Positions 25,579 to 39,495 are shown, counted from the first letter of the stretch. The stretch: DNA of 64,000 nt from Channa striata (GCA_033026295.1 CM065188.1:15716642-15780641); one strand, 5' to 3'. Notes: generated from the letters alone by a model not told the origin. A program made the numbers and translations.

Positions 25579-28500
25579 TTTAGAGACATGACGCACCTAC
25601 AACACACACCCTCCCTGCTCATCAGGTAGCCACACTTCGTGTGGGCGGGTTATATGTATAATTATGAATCTGGGAGTCTGCCGTGTCTCTTTTAGAAGCA
25701 GGTGGGTGTGTTTTGTCCACAGCCTGCAGAACATCAGCCCTGCTGGCTGATTTTGATCTGGCACACTGCAGGCAATGCCTCTGTGAAAATGACCTCTGTT
25801 TCTTGTTTTCTACAAAGACTTTTTTCCCTGTTTTGAACTCAACTTACCCATCTTTTTGTTAAAGGAACAAACCCTCCCTTCGGTGGGTTTGTTACACACC
25901 ATGAGTCTGTGATGTTCGGTGCATTCCTGTCGTTATGTTGTTGTGAGTTTTCTGCTTTTATGTCTTTTCCACCAAACTGCCACGGCTTTTGCAGCGCTCA
26001 ATGATTGTCCACGGTTCCCAGAGTTCCTCTACAGGAGGTGTCAATCCGTTTGTGTGTTCTGCTGTATGTGGAAATGTACGGACAATTGTGGTTAAGCTCG
26101 GCCTGCATTTAGTTTTGGCTGGTTGTAGAAAACCATTTCAGATCTGTGCATCAGCTACCAAGATGGCAAAGGGTCTGGTTGGTCAAAAGCACAAACTGAT
26201 TTCATTATCTTACATTTTAAAAATGCCTGAAATTGAAATTAGAATATTTTACAAAACTGCGTTTTTTTTTTTATTAGAACCAACAGTTTTTTAGTTAGAC
26301 AGTTGTGTTCTCTTGACTAAATGAAATTTAGTTTTTGAAAACTGAAATATGAACACTGTTCCCATCTTGTATCTCATAACTGCACAGTAGACACTACAAG
26401 CTAAAGAAACACACACAGGAATGCAAAGAACGTCACCAGGCTGGAAGACAAATCTCAATAATTATTGCTATAAAAACTTACTCCATCATGTTGTTGAATT
26501 TATATAAATTGTTGAATTTACACTAAAAACGGCAAAAGACAGAAAAAGACTACAGTCTATAGGACCTACAGAGAAAATTAAGGTGCAAAATTCTGGAAAA
26601 CAAAGCTGTAGATCCTGTAGGTCTCCCTCGGCTGGGACGTCATTGGTTGCGGAGAACGTAAAGTTGGATGTCACGCCGTGTTTCGCCATGTATTTACCGT
26701 TATTACAAACACTGTTGCTCACAATGTAATTTTAATATTTCTCCAAGTGAGGTCTCTTAGTCTCTTCATCTCTCTGTCACCATCAGATTTAAACGATTTA
26801 AACAACTTTTGAGCCCCACACAGAGTATGAAAAGTCGAACCACAAGATGGTGCCTGTGCCCCCCAACAGTCATCAGGGTGTGACGTAACTTCACCTAATC
26901 CAACTAATGTTTTTATAAAGTCTTGAATATGGGAATAGTTGCTAATACTGATACATTTGGGGGAAAAAATATACCTAAAATATTTCTGGCCCCATCTCCC
27001 AGCCATATCACTGGTAGTTAATAACTTCTTAATTACAGGCATGTACGTTTTTCAGTGGGTAGTTAATGATTAGTCCCTGTCCAAGAAAGGTTTTTCCTTT
27101 AACTACATATCCAAGACTGACTCCTCTTACAGGACCATCGATGCTCTTTAGAGCACAGTTAAAATAAAATAAAATAAAAACATAATCCGCACATAAACTA
27201 ACAGTCACAACTCTCCTTGAGTGTCGTAAGCTTTGCCATGCTGTTGTTTTTACCCTCCAGACTTCTGTCAAGCTGGTGCTAACAGATCTGTTAAAATGTG
27301 CATCTCTATCATGGGGTGCGATGCCAAGTGTTGTAAATGTCAAAGCATTTGTGAAAGTCAGGACAAGCATTCGCTCACTAGCTTAGCGTGGCTTTGAAAG
27401 CACAGCCCACTGTAGATCCTAAAGGCCAGACACGCCTCTGGAAGGATGCGGATGCAGCAACGCGACACAAAGCAGACTTAAATTTAACAAGGTCTCATAG
27501 TTTAGAGCTCATCGGAAAAAAAGATGCTAATTATCCACATCGAGTATGAAAGCGGTGTGGTTAAAAGGTGATGGCTGGAGGCATAAATCTCAACATTACA
27601 GCTCATAGAAAGGGTGGAGCGCTCACTGTTGATTTCCAAATTTCCACCCTAGCTCATTAAATTATCAGACAGATCACATTAACTTCTCTTATAATTCCAT
27701 GTTGTGGTGCAACCAGGAGTTCATATATTTTCTGTTCTTTGATCGGCGAAATCAAGTTCGCCTGTTGAATGGCCCATTCGAATTCTTACATCCAATCCTT
27801 AAGGGTTGGTCTCGTAATCACGTACAGTCCAACCGGCCGAGTGAAATCGCGGAGCAGTTCCTTCAGCAACAACACCGTTTTACGTCCAAGCAAAATGTCA
27901 CGTAACATTCAGGTCAAATTTGTCGGCTTAAATTCCCAGCCCCCCTGTGATTATGTTGCACTGTGAAAGGCTTTCAGGCAGACATTTTCTCACACTGGCT
28001 GTTCTCGCCTCCAACAAGCCTGCGGTGCTGGCGTGCATCTCACCCCTCCGCCTCGTCAGAAAGCCTCCCTACAGATGGCAACTAGAAAGACCATCAGATA
28101 GACGCGGCGGTCTGAGGAGGTGGATGGGAGTGTGAGGATGAAATCTAAGTGAAGTAGAAAGGAATAAAGGCCGCTGAAGGTCGACGTCCCCACCCCCACG
28201 CCACTGTTAAACAACAAGCATTAAATGGAACAATACGGAAATTCACTTCACTAACCAGCGTTACCTTAGCACACGGTGTTCGCAATTAAAATCGGGGTTG
28301 ATTTTAAATACCACATAGAAAGGATTCCTAAAGACAAAGATGCGTAGAAATGTAAAAAAATAAAAGCCTTGGCTGCATGAAGGAAATATGGTCAAAATAC
28401 TCAATGTATTTTATGAGGTGCCCTTGTATGTTTCCATGACAATCTTGCCGCATTGTTGCCACTTGGAGGTGTGTCTGGCGCTTTAGAGCCACCTACATGA

Positions 28501-30146
28501 ACATGGACCAGCTGGTCCCTGTTGCTCTGAACTCACATTCAGCCCCACTAACACTGGTTTATCTGCTGCCCTCATACGGGTGCACAAAGGCGCCGGGTTC
28601 CGTTCGGATAATATAACAGAACTAATGTCCTCTCGTTGTGGTTGTAGTGGGTAGAGGCTGCTTCGAAGGTTGACTCTTCAGGCTTCATCCAGGGCACATT
28701 TGTTTCACAGTAAATGCTATTGGCAGGAGATGGGGACATTCTTTGAATCTCCATTCCTGCTACATGTGGGGATCTGAAAACGAAGGCATATTCAATTTTT
28801 GCCATTCCAAGCATTTAATAGTATTCCTTGGCCTTACAGACTTCTGACTTCAAGCTGACAGGTTCAGAAGGGTTTTGATGGACCTTGATTTGTCAGACCC
28901 TTCACTTGTGATTCTTGAAGACCGTATCCCTCTGATTGCTTGCTCACCATTGTGATCCCCTCTTCTTTCCTCTCAGGATTGTGTCAGCTCTTGATTGTCC
29001 TATCACTCAAAAGTGGGAGATGCACAGTGACAGTGTTGTAGGTGAATAGCAGGGTCACACATTCTTTCTGCGTCGTTGTGAATGTTTGATTTTATTGTCA
29101 CTTCCTTTGATGAAGCCCCATCCATCCTGGTCCTTTAACTTCTTTATCACGGTAGAGTTGGGGTGTTAGTTGGCAGTTGCACATCCTCTTCTCACTGGCC
29201 CTTCCTAAAAATCCCTTTGCCTCTTGGTTGTAGCCACAGTCAAGAGGCTGTAAACCCAGTCGTCCCTTTGCATTTTCCTTTTTCTTTATCTTTTCACAGA
29301 GGCTTTGCCAAGCTCCCCTTTGAGGAGAAACTTGCAGAGTGTGTTTTTCTTCAAGAGGGTTAAGGTCTCAATTTTCTGGGGGGTGTCATTATACTCTGCA
29401 ATATTAACCACTGTTTTTAGACAAAAACACAAACTACATGTTCTGTTGTTCATATTTCAGCTTTGGTGAAACTTTAATAACCTCTCCGAAAAAAGAAAAC
29501 TATAAAGCTTTGGCCGTTAATGTCGTATGATGTCTCTGATCTCTTGTTTTTGATGTTTCAGGGTAACAAGTTTAACTTTTGGTTTGTGTTGTGCAAAAAA
29601 AAGGTGTAAAACAAAGAAAAAAATAATCAGCTAATGAGTGGAGTTGTATTATGCTAAAAGTGCATTGCTGTGATCCTCCTGTAGCTGCTTTTTGCTGTCT
29701 TTCGAGTTATGGCGTCATTGGAATTTGACTTCTGGCATCTTTGATCATCTATCTTCTCCGTTACCTTTCAGTCGTGAAGTCTACACTACATGCAGATGCC
29801 CGCACCAGTCAGTGTATTTATAGTGGAGTTGGAGAGCAACACTTGCTCATGAGCACGATCGATAGTCAGGTCAGACAGACCGGCACTCGGCAAGTAGATA
29901 GCTTGAGTTTAGTCCTCAGCCAGGAAGTTTGGCAGGTGAGATAAATATTCTGTCTGACAGTATAGAAGATTAAATGTCATGCAGAAGATTCCTACTGCCA
30001 AAACAGAAACTATTCACAAACCCTTTGGTGGAACACCTCATTTAAACGGGTGTTTTAAAAGCCTTTTGTTGTAGTTCTTTGACTGATTCTGTACAATATT
30101 TTTAGCCAAATACTTTTTCAGTGCTTTATAAACAGCAAGGATTGTA

Positions 30147-30152
30147 AATAAA
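30147..30152 (+). terminator. lcor: Candidate proximal polyadenylation signal of lcor
   Basis: AATAAA lies inside TGTAAATAAATA, which also contains a Pumilio-type TGTAAATA. A GT-rich stretch follows at about 30175-30210. Confidence 0.35.
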
Positions 30153-31329
30153 TATGAAGAACTCACGTGGAGCTCATGTGATGGTCCACCTTGTTGGTCC
30201 TCTGGACATCTAACTTACAAGACTTGGACTGTTGCCTTTCCGAATGTCAAAATGAAGGAAAGCCGCTCCTAAAAACAGACAAAAAGCGCTTTGACTGTAA
30301 CAGCATTTGGGAAAGTAACGCTGAGTGTTCTTTCTTTCGGTTTTCCATCTTGGTATTTCTTGGTGTGCAAAAATGTAAAGATGAAAAACAACACAGAATA
30401 CCTCAGAAAAAGAAATCCATGTAACCTTGACAACCTCCACATATTGTGAGACCCTGTCTATCAGCTCTCATCTCTGGGCACTTTCATCTCATGTGCTTTG
30501 TCTTTATTTTCCCCTCTTACTTCTTTTGTCGTGCACTTCATAGTGCCCAGTGGAGGTTCCATAGCATTTTATACCACTTTCCTTTAATTTCCTCATATGT
30601 GTTCTCTCCCTTAAATTCGCCAAGAATCTTGGTGTCAAACTTTTATCGGCCCACCTTGCATTCCTCAGTCAAGAGACGGAAAGGAGGTAGTTACGAAGAC
30701 GTTTTGACACATAGCATTTTCTGAACAGCTTGGAAAAATTCACAGAAGATAACGCTCTGAATCCCCGCAAAAGACGGGGTTTTTGTCAAGATAAAACTAA
30801 AAAATCTTCTTAGTGGGTTTGCTGAAAGACTGAAGGCCAATTCGTGCACTTGAAACCAGTCCCCAGGTTGTTCCTTTCGCATACCTCTTTATCTACTTAT
30901 CTACTCTTTATTGTTGTTTGAACTGAATGTAAAAAAAAAAACACAAACTAACCTCTAATTTAACTATACATATTTAAGAATAAGAAATACTCTATATGTG
31001 CACATAGATATTACCTATACAAGCCCTACACAGACACAAACACAAATGCATATGTATATAAAAATCTCTAATGTCACATACGTCTATCTTGAAAAGGAAG
31101 AGGATGAGCCTTTTCCATTAACGATTCAGGGAAACGATACAGAAGTCCAGTGCAGTATACTCCCACTCTGTTGCTTTGGTGTTTGTTTTCTTACCCTGTT
31201 CTTGCTTATTTCCCCATGATGTAGCATAGGGCTAAGGGGCAGGTCACCTTGACTTTTTTTGTTAACAGAAGTAGTCGTTGAGCTAGGATTTAGTGTAGTT
31301 GTAGTCTTTTCCAGCCTGATTCTGTAAAA

Positions 31330-31381
31330 GGGGTCGGGGTGGGGTCGGGGTGGGGTCGGGTTGGGGTCGGGGTGGGGTCGG
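31330..31381 (+). repeat. G-rich 11-bp minisatellite
   Basis: Four to five copies of a unit like GGGTCGGGGTG, followed by more G runs up to about 31423. The + strand, which would be lcor 3' UTR RNA, carries many GGG/GGGG runs separated by 1-3 nt. Confidence 0.9.
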
Positions 31382-34300
31382 AGGGAAGGTCACACGGAGG
31401 GCGATTTGGGAGGGGTGGGGGGGTTCTTCTTCAGGACGGTTGTGTATATAGAACTGCTTTACCCATCAATCCTTGCCTGTCTTTTGATTTTGAAAACAGG
31501 CGAGGTGGAGCTGTATATTGAAGGCAGCGTGGAGGAGCTGTTTGCGTGTTTTTAATGCCTAGAAAAGAAAAGACTGTTTTAAATGAAGGAAACTGGGGGC
31601 TGGAGTTGTTGATCCTGTTCAGGTTCTCCACGGAACCCCACAGACAGTGAAGCTGTCAAAAATGCATCTCCCTCAAACAATGCACGGAGCAACTGAAGGT
31701 TTCGCGAACCCTCAATATTTTTGCATGCTGGTGTATATACCCCCCTACCAGTCCTCTTATTTGAAGAGGCCGACTGATCTAAAAGTGCGTTTTTGGATTC
31801 TGATGTTTCGAATATGACACAATGCCCCCTTGTGTAAAGTTTTAAAAAGTGTGTATGAGTGTGACTGTGTAAGAAGTTGTGTGAACTTTGCTCTTTTTTG
31901 ATTTTCCTCAGTTGTTCAACCTAATTTTAGCCGCCGAGCTGAATTTTAGAAACATGAATCTACCTTTTCTTATGCTAAATCGATGCGAACAAGTTTGAAA
32001 AACTGCATCTCCGAACGTACCCAAGCTGTCTGTACGAAAAGACACCTTTCACTGGGCACCTTACAGACTCCAATTACATTACCCAGACACCCTCAGGGAC
32101 CCTTTGACAACACTGCTTTCACTTTTATTCAGGTACTGAATCTACACCGAGGCCTAGCAGTGATCAACCTTAACTATGGTTTATTCCCATTCGCTTGGTC
32201 CAATGAAGATGAAAACTACCACTGAAATCTAAAATGATCAGAAGCAGTTTGTTCTCGCCCTCAGAGTTTTGTTACTTTGTGTTCTACTCATGGGATTATT
32301 TCTGTTTTCTATCTCTTAGTGTTTCTTCTGTATTTTCTGATCTCAATATTTCTAGTATGAATGTCAATCCTCGCAGTTCAGGACCACTGAGTTTTTGCTA
32401 GCAGTCTGTCTTATCTCTAACCTGCGTCAGGTGCTGTGGCTTTTGCGCCGTGCCAAGCACCAATGCGGGCATTTGGTATTGTGTGTGGCTACAAAGCACC
32501 GAAGATGACCTACACCAAGCTAACTCTTACAACTTGTATACAAGTGCACAAACGACAGTGTTTTGGCGTGAATGGTGTTTAGAGCCTCCGCACTCTTACA
32601 TACAATATAACGGTCTAAGGAAACTGAACACTGCAGTTACAGAAGCCATGGTCAAGTATCCAAATGGTGTGCTAACTTGAATTTTGTCGCTTTGCCACCA
32701 ACAGAGTTACACACAAGGGAATGTGACAGATCTGCCTTCAGTTCTTGTGTTTCAGGGAAAACCTAGTAAGCCTCTCTGTGCATGTAAAAGCAGGAATGTG
32801 GCTGCTGGAGGTTGAGTGATTAAACTTGCAGGACTGTAGAACTATGAAGGAACAAAGTGAGTCAAACTCGAAAGATTTAAAGATCCATTTAACAGTTTTC
32901 TGTGGAAGTGTCAGTTGAACCTTACAGACAACAAATCCTCTTCTTTGGTTGCAAAGTCTTTACGATGCCGCGCACAGTTTGGCCAATGCAGTGGATTTCG
33001 AAAGTCACCTGTGGACTTTCAGTCTCTCTTCATAAGGAGCTTGTGATGCAAAAGCAGTTATTTTTTTGGCCTGATCTGATTGACAGGAGAGTATTTTGAA
33101 TTTTGTACCTCTTACAAGAAAAACCAGTGATATTTGGTGAGAATTGCGGAAAGCTTAAAGAAGTTGTACTTCATGTCGTGAGAACTGTTTAAGATTACTT
33201 TTGACATTCCGGTTGGTTTTGTTAGTAAATCGATAATGTTGTGATAAGGATAGGGCTGGTTGATTTGGAAACCGCTTGTGATATCTGGCTAAATGAAGGA
33301 AGTGTCGTCCAGGGATTTGGACTCTAGTTTGGGTAAAACAACAAACCTCTTCTTTTCTTCGCTCTAGATTTTTGTCCTGCTGAGGTTTCTAATGTTTCCT
33401 AATATCACCTCGGTTCTTAACGGGTGGCTGGACTCCCCGCTGTGGGGCCTGCTGGGCTTTTTCCTTTTTCTGCTGAGATTTTGTTTTTGGGTTTGATGAT
33501 ATACCTCATTCCGTCAGTCCAGTGGGCCCTGGGGGGGGATGCTGTGCCAATGCTCAGGACACCTAAGCCCCCTTTCATGGTTTGGTCCCACCTGGACTGT
33601 ACCTCACTCTCACATACACACACACACAAACACACACAGTTCTTTTCCACTGCAGAGATTAAACAACCCACAACCAGGAGTATCTCATACCCTCAACCAC
33701 TAGAAAACGTAGGGGCTAATGTGGTCGGTTCTGCTTTTACATTTGTCCACCAAGCGGGAAACTCCAAATGTTGAACTCAAACAAAGTTCAATTTCAAATC
33801 GCTGATTTCCTGCAGTGGAAAAGGCCTAACATAGACCTGCACACAGGTTCTCCAAATACCCCGATGGACCTCATTTTTTCAATACCTACTGTTTACAGTT
33901 TGACAAAAAAAATGTATAATTTAAAAAAATATTTTCTCACATTGCAGTTTTATTTATGTACAATATTTTTTTTGTTTTCATTCTTATTTTGTACCTTGTG
34001 AGTTGAACTTTTATTCTTCTAGGTTTATATTATCAATGTCTGTGTAAATGAGCACTTAACAAGATCACAATAATTGGTTTTTCAATGTTATGTTCTCTTT
34101 CTCTATCCCTGTTTTGAATGCAAAAATCTCACTGTTTAATTGGGCTGATGAAAATTAAATTATTTCATAATGTCTGATTTTTGGACAAAAAGATGATGAT
34201 TTGATTTCCTACAGTCTTGTTTTTTTAACTTCATTTTGCATTGAACATCAGGCAACGCTGATTAGAGCTGTCTTTGTGCATGTGTAAAATATTTTACTGG

Positions 34301-34439
34301 TTATGTTATATTCAATTTGGTAAAAAAAAAAAGACAAAAAAAGAAAATTGCCATTTTTGCCACACATTTCAGCTGTAATGTTGTGTAAGGTAGTATTCAC
34401 TGGATGCTAGAACCTTCTTTTCAAAACCACTATTCTTCT

Positions 34440-34463
34440 AATAAATTTTGTTGTGAAAATAAA
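34440..34463 (+). terminator. lcor: Candidate distal polyadenylation signals of lcor
   Basis: Two AATAAA hexamers (34440-34445 and 34458-34463) are followed within 15-50 nt by a T/GT-rich stretch (caatttgttaacacttgt). Upstream sequence is T-rich. This is the best 3' end between the two genes. Confidence 0.5.
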
Positions 34464-34589
34464 ATCAGTCCAAGTCAATTTGTTAACACTTGTATTATAT
34501 GTTTAATCTGCAAACTGTGTGTGATTTTAATTATATGGAGATAAGAATACTGAACAAGGCATGCGAGTTCGACCTCTGACCTCTGGGAA

Positions 34590-35039
34590 ATGCCCATCCC
34601 TAACAAACACTTAACAACGCGCACATTTGATCATATTCACTTCATGGCTGGATTGAATGAAACATTGTTTTTGCAGTTTATCACAACACGTTTTTTAAAA
34701 TGCAACAGCTGCGACAAAAAATGTTTGGAGCCGTACAATAGTGAGACGAGCGTTCCTGCAGGCGTTGCATGCAGAGATCTGCCTCCGCCGCCTGTTGTGG
34801 GAATAAGCAAAGTGACTAAAGAATATTTTTTAAGACCGACAAGTTTGATTTCAGCGCTGCTAAATGTGGTGAAACTGGCCTCAACAGAAGCAAATCCTGA
34901 TGTCAACAAGCAAGAGACACAGTCACATCAGCTGTTTGTAGATATTTTAAAGAAGGGGATGTGCGGCGGGAACAGGAGTTTTGCTGAAGCAAAGAAGAGC
35001 GACCACAGGAGGCAACGCCACAAATGTTCTCCAACGTAA
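34590..35039 (+). other. Unclassified 149-codon ORF, coding status doubtful
   Basis: ATG-to-stop frame just beyond the likely lcor poly(A) site. The product has CNSCDKKC and LPPPPVVG near its middle and a basic C-terminus. I recognise no family, and I see no splice acceptor or promoter that would commit it to a gene. It may be a chance ORF or a fragment of an old element. Confidence 0.15.
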
Positions 35040-35320
35040 AGAAAATGTCTTGACGTGGTAATAACTACAACACATCCGCTAAAGCAGTTTCCACATGCGC
35101 CTTGGTTCCGTTGAGCCAGGTACTGAGGTTTTTTTTGTCCAACTTTACTGCCTGTATTCTGGTGAACAGAGGAGCAAAGCTATCGGCTGGAATCCTGAAC
35201 ATCTTTGCATGTGGTTGTGTTGGTGTCTAGTTTGCCGACACCAATATGTGCAGAAGGAGCGAGGAGCTGGTAGGTAAAAACTGTTAAAGGAGACTGAGAG
35301 TAATGTTTTTAACGGCATCG

Positions 35321-35323
35321 TGT

Positions 35324-35356
<33 letters not shown>
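35321..35356. repeat. (TG)n microsatellite
   Basis: TG units with a single TC interruption near the left end. Confidence 0.9.
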
Positions 35357-35669
35357 CTCATATGTTTTATATGATGCATTTCTGTTTGGTGTTCTCATCA
35401 TTTATGGCTTTTCTTCCAAGAGAAGAAACTTAAAGAAAATAATTGCATGTTCAAATGCAATCGCAATATTATCATTGTCATTACGGCATTTAAAAACTGA
35501 TTACACACTCAGTATGACAATTAGGGCTGTCAATTGGTTATTTTTCATTGCAATTAATCACAGACTGTTGCAAATGAATTACACATTTCATCTAATCAGA
35601 ATCTGCAGTAAAGGGACGTTTCTAAAGTTTTAATACTTGGCAGCATAGGAGTAATAGATTTTTTTTAGC

Positions 35670-35718
35670 TCACTCAATCTGAATAAAGGCACCTGCTAAA
35701 TGATTAAATGTAAATGTA
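35670..35718 (+). mobile_element. 3' tail of a fish SINE/L2-type retroposon
   Basis: The string AATAAAGGCACCTGCTAAAT, followed by GATTAAATGTAAATGTA, matches the common fish retroposon tail of the form GGATAAAAGCGTCTGCTAAATG...AAATGTAAATGTA. Only the tail is recognisable. Assignment rests on recollection of this widespread motif. Confidence 0.6.
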
Positions 35719-38700
35719 CGAACCTGGTGAAGCTGATTAAACTGACGACTGTGTAAAAATTCATTCATTGAAAGTCACATAATAGTCATTTTTTAAATCA
35801 ACGTAATATGTAAAGCGTAATTAGTCATTACAAGTGTTTCTGTCTTGATACTAGTCTCTGTGTGAGGTTAAAACTAATTAAAGAAATCAGTCATTATCTT
35901 GCTCAGTTCATAAACAACAAGTGTTGATCTTACTCCGTGCGCTTGTCAATGGCAAATTGCCACAGTTGAGGCGACAGGTCATCGAAACAGAACCGGTGTC
36001 AAAATAAAAAAAACGGGCTAATGTGTTTATTCTGTGGCTTCTGAAATATAGGCAAAAAGTGTTGAATTATAGATAGATTAACACAGCCTGTCTGTGTGGT
36101 GTCTTTGACGTGCGTGTTGGGTTCTAATTTCTTTAATATCCTTTATAACTGAAGTGACTGTATTGCTGCAGCCTCCTGTGAGCTCTCCTCACCTGGTCTC
36201 CTCACCAACACCGGAGTTTTCAGACAAAACCAGTCATTACCAAAGCGAAGCGCCACGAAGGACCATCGTATGATACGTGCAGATTCCAGTTCAGAGTCTC
36301 TGACTTTAACCAGCGAGCTCATGTCTGCCTCTGACGAAGTCCAAACTGAAGACGGATTCTCTCCAGCTCACCTTTGTCTTTCTGTATCTCCCCCTTTCTC
36401 TTTCACTCGGGTTTTCTCTGCCTGAGGAAAGAGGAAAAGACAAATAACTTTTCAGGGCACAGGAACTAGGTCATCCTCCTATCAAATATTTATTTCCCAT
36501 AATGTGCCTTAGGCTCCAAAAGGGCCTCCTCTTTAGAAACTGTGTGTGGTTTCACACTTTGCTCATTTGCACATATATGGCTCCTCCTGGTCTCACTGAA
36601 TCCGAGGTAGAGAAATGTTGAATATTTGGAGCTTTTGTGCTCTCCGAGAGGTCTGACCTCTTTTTTTTATCCAGTCTTTTCGTTATTAAACAGATACTGA
36701 AATAGCTTTGCCACAATACCTGTGTGTGCGTCTACAGCAGGCATCAATATTTAGTGCATCGAAAATTGGCTGTTCCAACTTGTAGGAGGACAAATGTAAA
36801 ATAGGTAATAAAATCTGAATAAAATATCTGGCCTGCAGTGGGTGTGGAGTTTGTGCTTTATGGTTAAGTTTTAGGCGGCTGAAAAGACACAAAAAAAGAC
36901 ACTCGATTTATTTCTAAAACACAGTGTGTGACTCAAACCTGAAGTTCTCAAATGTGAACAGAAAAACATTCCCCAATTTGGGAAATTGTTATTAATTAAT
37001 CTTCTTTCTGGCACATTTGGTCTGGGGCCAAGTCCTCACAGTCTCTCGTCATCACAGTCAACCTCGGGTTAACAGCAACCTTGACTTACTCTCGCCTCCT
37101 TCTTGGATGCATCCACTGCGCAATTTGAAGCGCCAAATCTCCCAAAACACACCAGCTTCAGATATTAAGAGCTTTGTCTAGTCGGATCCACAGAAACCCA
37201 GCTCGTTTGTGGGGCAGCGGGAGAGACTGATGAGGCAAGTCTACAAACTAGAAACGACTGCACAGTGTAGTTTCAATGCACGTCTGTACAGATTCACTTT
37301 CTAATCCGGTCGTCCATCAGTCCAAGGGGACGTGAGGAAACTCCCTACAGGTATTTCTGAGATATAGTGAGATGTAGATTTCTACACTTTACAGTGACTT
37401 TAGGTAAACCTGTGTTTTCATCCAACAGTCGGGTTTGCCTCCCAAGCAAAACCCGGTGAGTAAACCAGCTTCAGAATCACACTGCAGAGCAGAGAGACAT
37501 GGGTCGTTTGAACAAATAAAGACAATAAAGGAGACCAAAGCCTGTCACCATGGTAACTGTACACAAGACAGTACCTTACAATTTCTATATAATAATATTA
37601 AAAGCTCAGGACAAAATGGGACTGCCACAGATCGACGCTAGATTCGAATGTTTTCAGTTTCTGTTAAATATTAACATGACTGAAATGAACTTACATTTTC
37701 ATCACGAGACTAAGAGTGATTCAAAATCAGGTGCCAAAAGTATCACTACTGTAAAATGTCATTTCCTGTGACAGAAATATAAAACATTAGAAAAGCTTGT
37801 GCCAACAAACGTATTCAATCACAGTTGTCACCATCATCAGCGGAGCTGCAGGGTCAGTGCTTCAACAGATCACTAGAGAAAGGAAGCAGATGCTGGGATC
37901 TGGTTTCTTGCATTTAGCGCAGCCGCTAACTGGCTGCTGCTGTCGGTCTTTCCATTGTGAGAGCATGAAGGGAAGAAGCCGAAGCGGCGGCCTTGCGATA
38001 CAAAGCTGTAACCGCTTCCATTGTGTCCTCCAGCTCAGAGCATGACAGAAATGTGCGTTGGAGAAATGTACAAGTAGAAACATTTGATATCAACTATTCT
38101 CCTCATTCCAACCTTCACCCCTGAGACATGAACACGTCGCCCTCCGCTCCCTCTGCTCGTATATACTCTGACTGCTGTGAAAATGTCAAAGGCCCCATCA
38201 GAAACCCCTCCTGCTGCGGCGTGTGGTGGCTGGGCCCAGCAAGGCTCCCCATTACTGATTAATGGAACCACGTAAGCTCCATTCAATTAAGACTCAGCAC
38301 CAGCCCCACGCGGTCGTCTCCCCAGGCCTGTCTGAGCCGCGTTCAGCTGCAACTCACCCAACACGTCTGCTCCTAACGAGTTCTGGTACGGAAACCAAAC
38401 TCACTTCGCTGTTTCGCCACGTATTTCCGAAATGAAATGTCGAGTAAAGCCTAAAGATCTCCGACTACGGTCTTTGTGTTTGATAGCCGCTACACTTGGC
38501 TTTCAACACTTTACCCAGCTGCATGAAATTCAACAGGCTGCAAACTAGTTCTATTCATAATTATTATGGAAGAAAAATAAACTGTTGGGAAAAAAAATGA
38601 AACAAAGGTTTTCAAATAATCAATTTTCCAACTAGAAAAGCTGATAATCAATACCTTGATTATCACACTATTTTCTGCCAACAAAGTCGTCGATTGAACG

Positions 38701-38889
38701 GTGGCTTCAGAGTCGTTTCGACTGCAGCTGGGTCGGTCGGTCATTTGGAGATGAACAGAAAACGTTTTCTCCAACTGCTACTGATTCATCTGGTCAAATG
38801 GTGCATCACAAACAGCAGCATTTCAAATATTCAAATCCCAGCTTTGACAGCATCTCTTCACACTATTACCAATTAACTGAAAGAACAAC

Positions 38890-38974
38890 AACAAAACGTG
38901 AAAACTCATCACGTTTTCTCAGTTTTGGTGTGTGGGCAAAACTGAGAAAACGTGATTAGTTTTCACGTTTTGTT
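38890..38974. repeat. Near-perfect inverted repeat, 38-bp arms, 9-nt spacer
   Basis: Arms 38890-38927 and 38937-38974 are reverse complements except for one position (C in the left arm against A in the right complement). The left arm contains ACAAAACGTGAAAACT and CACGTTTTCTCAGTTTTG. The spacer is GTGTGTGGG. No target-site duplication is obvious. It could be a short foldback element or a transcribed hairpin. Confidence 0.95.
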
Positions 38975-39495
38975 ATGGACATGGACATAAACACAAAGTC
39001 CTCCACAAGTGTAAAATCTGCATTCAATGTGATTTAAATCAAATATGCAATAGGTAGAGTCACTTCGCAAATCAAAGTAAAGTAAAAAATAATCAATGAC
39101 AAAAAGAAAACTAGTTTATGCGATCATTGCTATTTAATGTGTAAGCAGTCTGCTGCATCCCAATCGTTTTTATTTAAATCATCTACAGATACAAACGTGA
39201 GAAAACCACGAGACATGTCCTTCAGAATTACAATGAGCCACAAATTGCTTGTTTAGTCCGACCAGAATTAAACCCCTAAAATTATTCCTTTTAATGTGAG
39301 GACAAGGAAAAGCAGCAAATGTTAATTTCTGATAAACGGGAGCCACGAAATATTTTTCTATGAAAATGACTAAATGCAAACTTGTTATGCAAAGATCTGA
39401 GACGGCGCATAATTCAGGTGTATTTACTCAAGCAGTGTTGAGTCAATCAATCTCGTTACTTGTTCTTTTAAAATGAAAAATGCTGATGTATCGGG

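Larger units (their letters stand above)
20437..34480 (+). other. lcor: Probable very long lcor 3' UTR
   Basis: About 14 kb follow the lcor stop without a credible ORF or splice-defined exon. The sequence is AT- and T-rich, and a good polyadenylation context closes it near 34460. Earlier AATAAA words occur (for example 23363-23368, 28358-28363, 30147-30152), so shorter UTRs are likely as well. It also holds a (CA)n at 25553-25578 and a G-rich minisatellite at 31330-31381. Part of it could be an independent non-coding transcript; RNA data would decide. Confidence 0.5.

Noticed and set aside
37429..37455. 27-nt + strand segment with acceptor atccaacag and donor gtgagta
   Set aside because: No flanking exon or homologous peptide; chance pairing of splice words.
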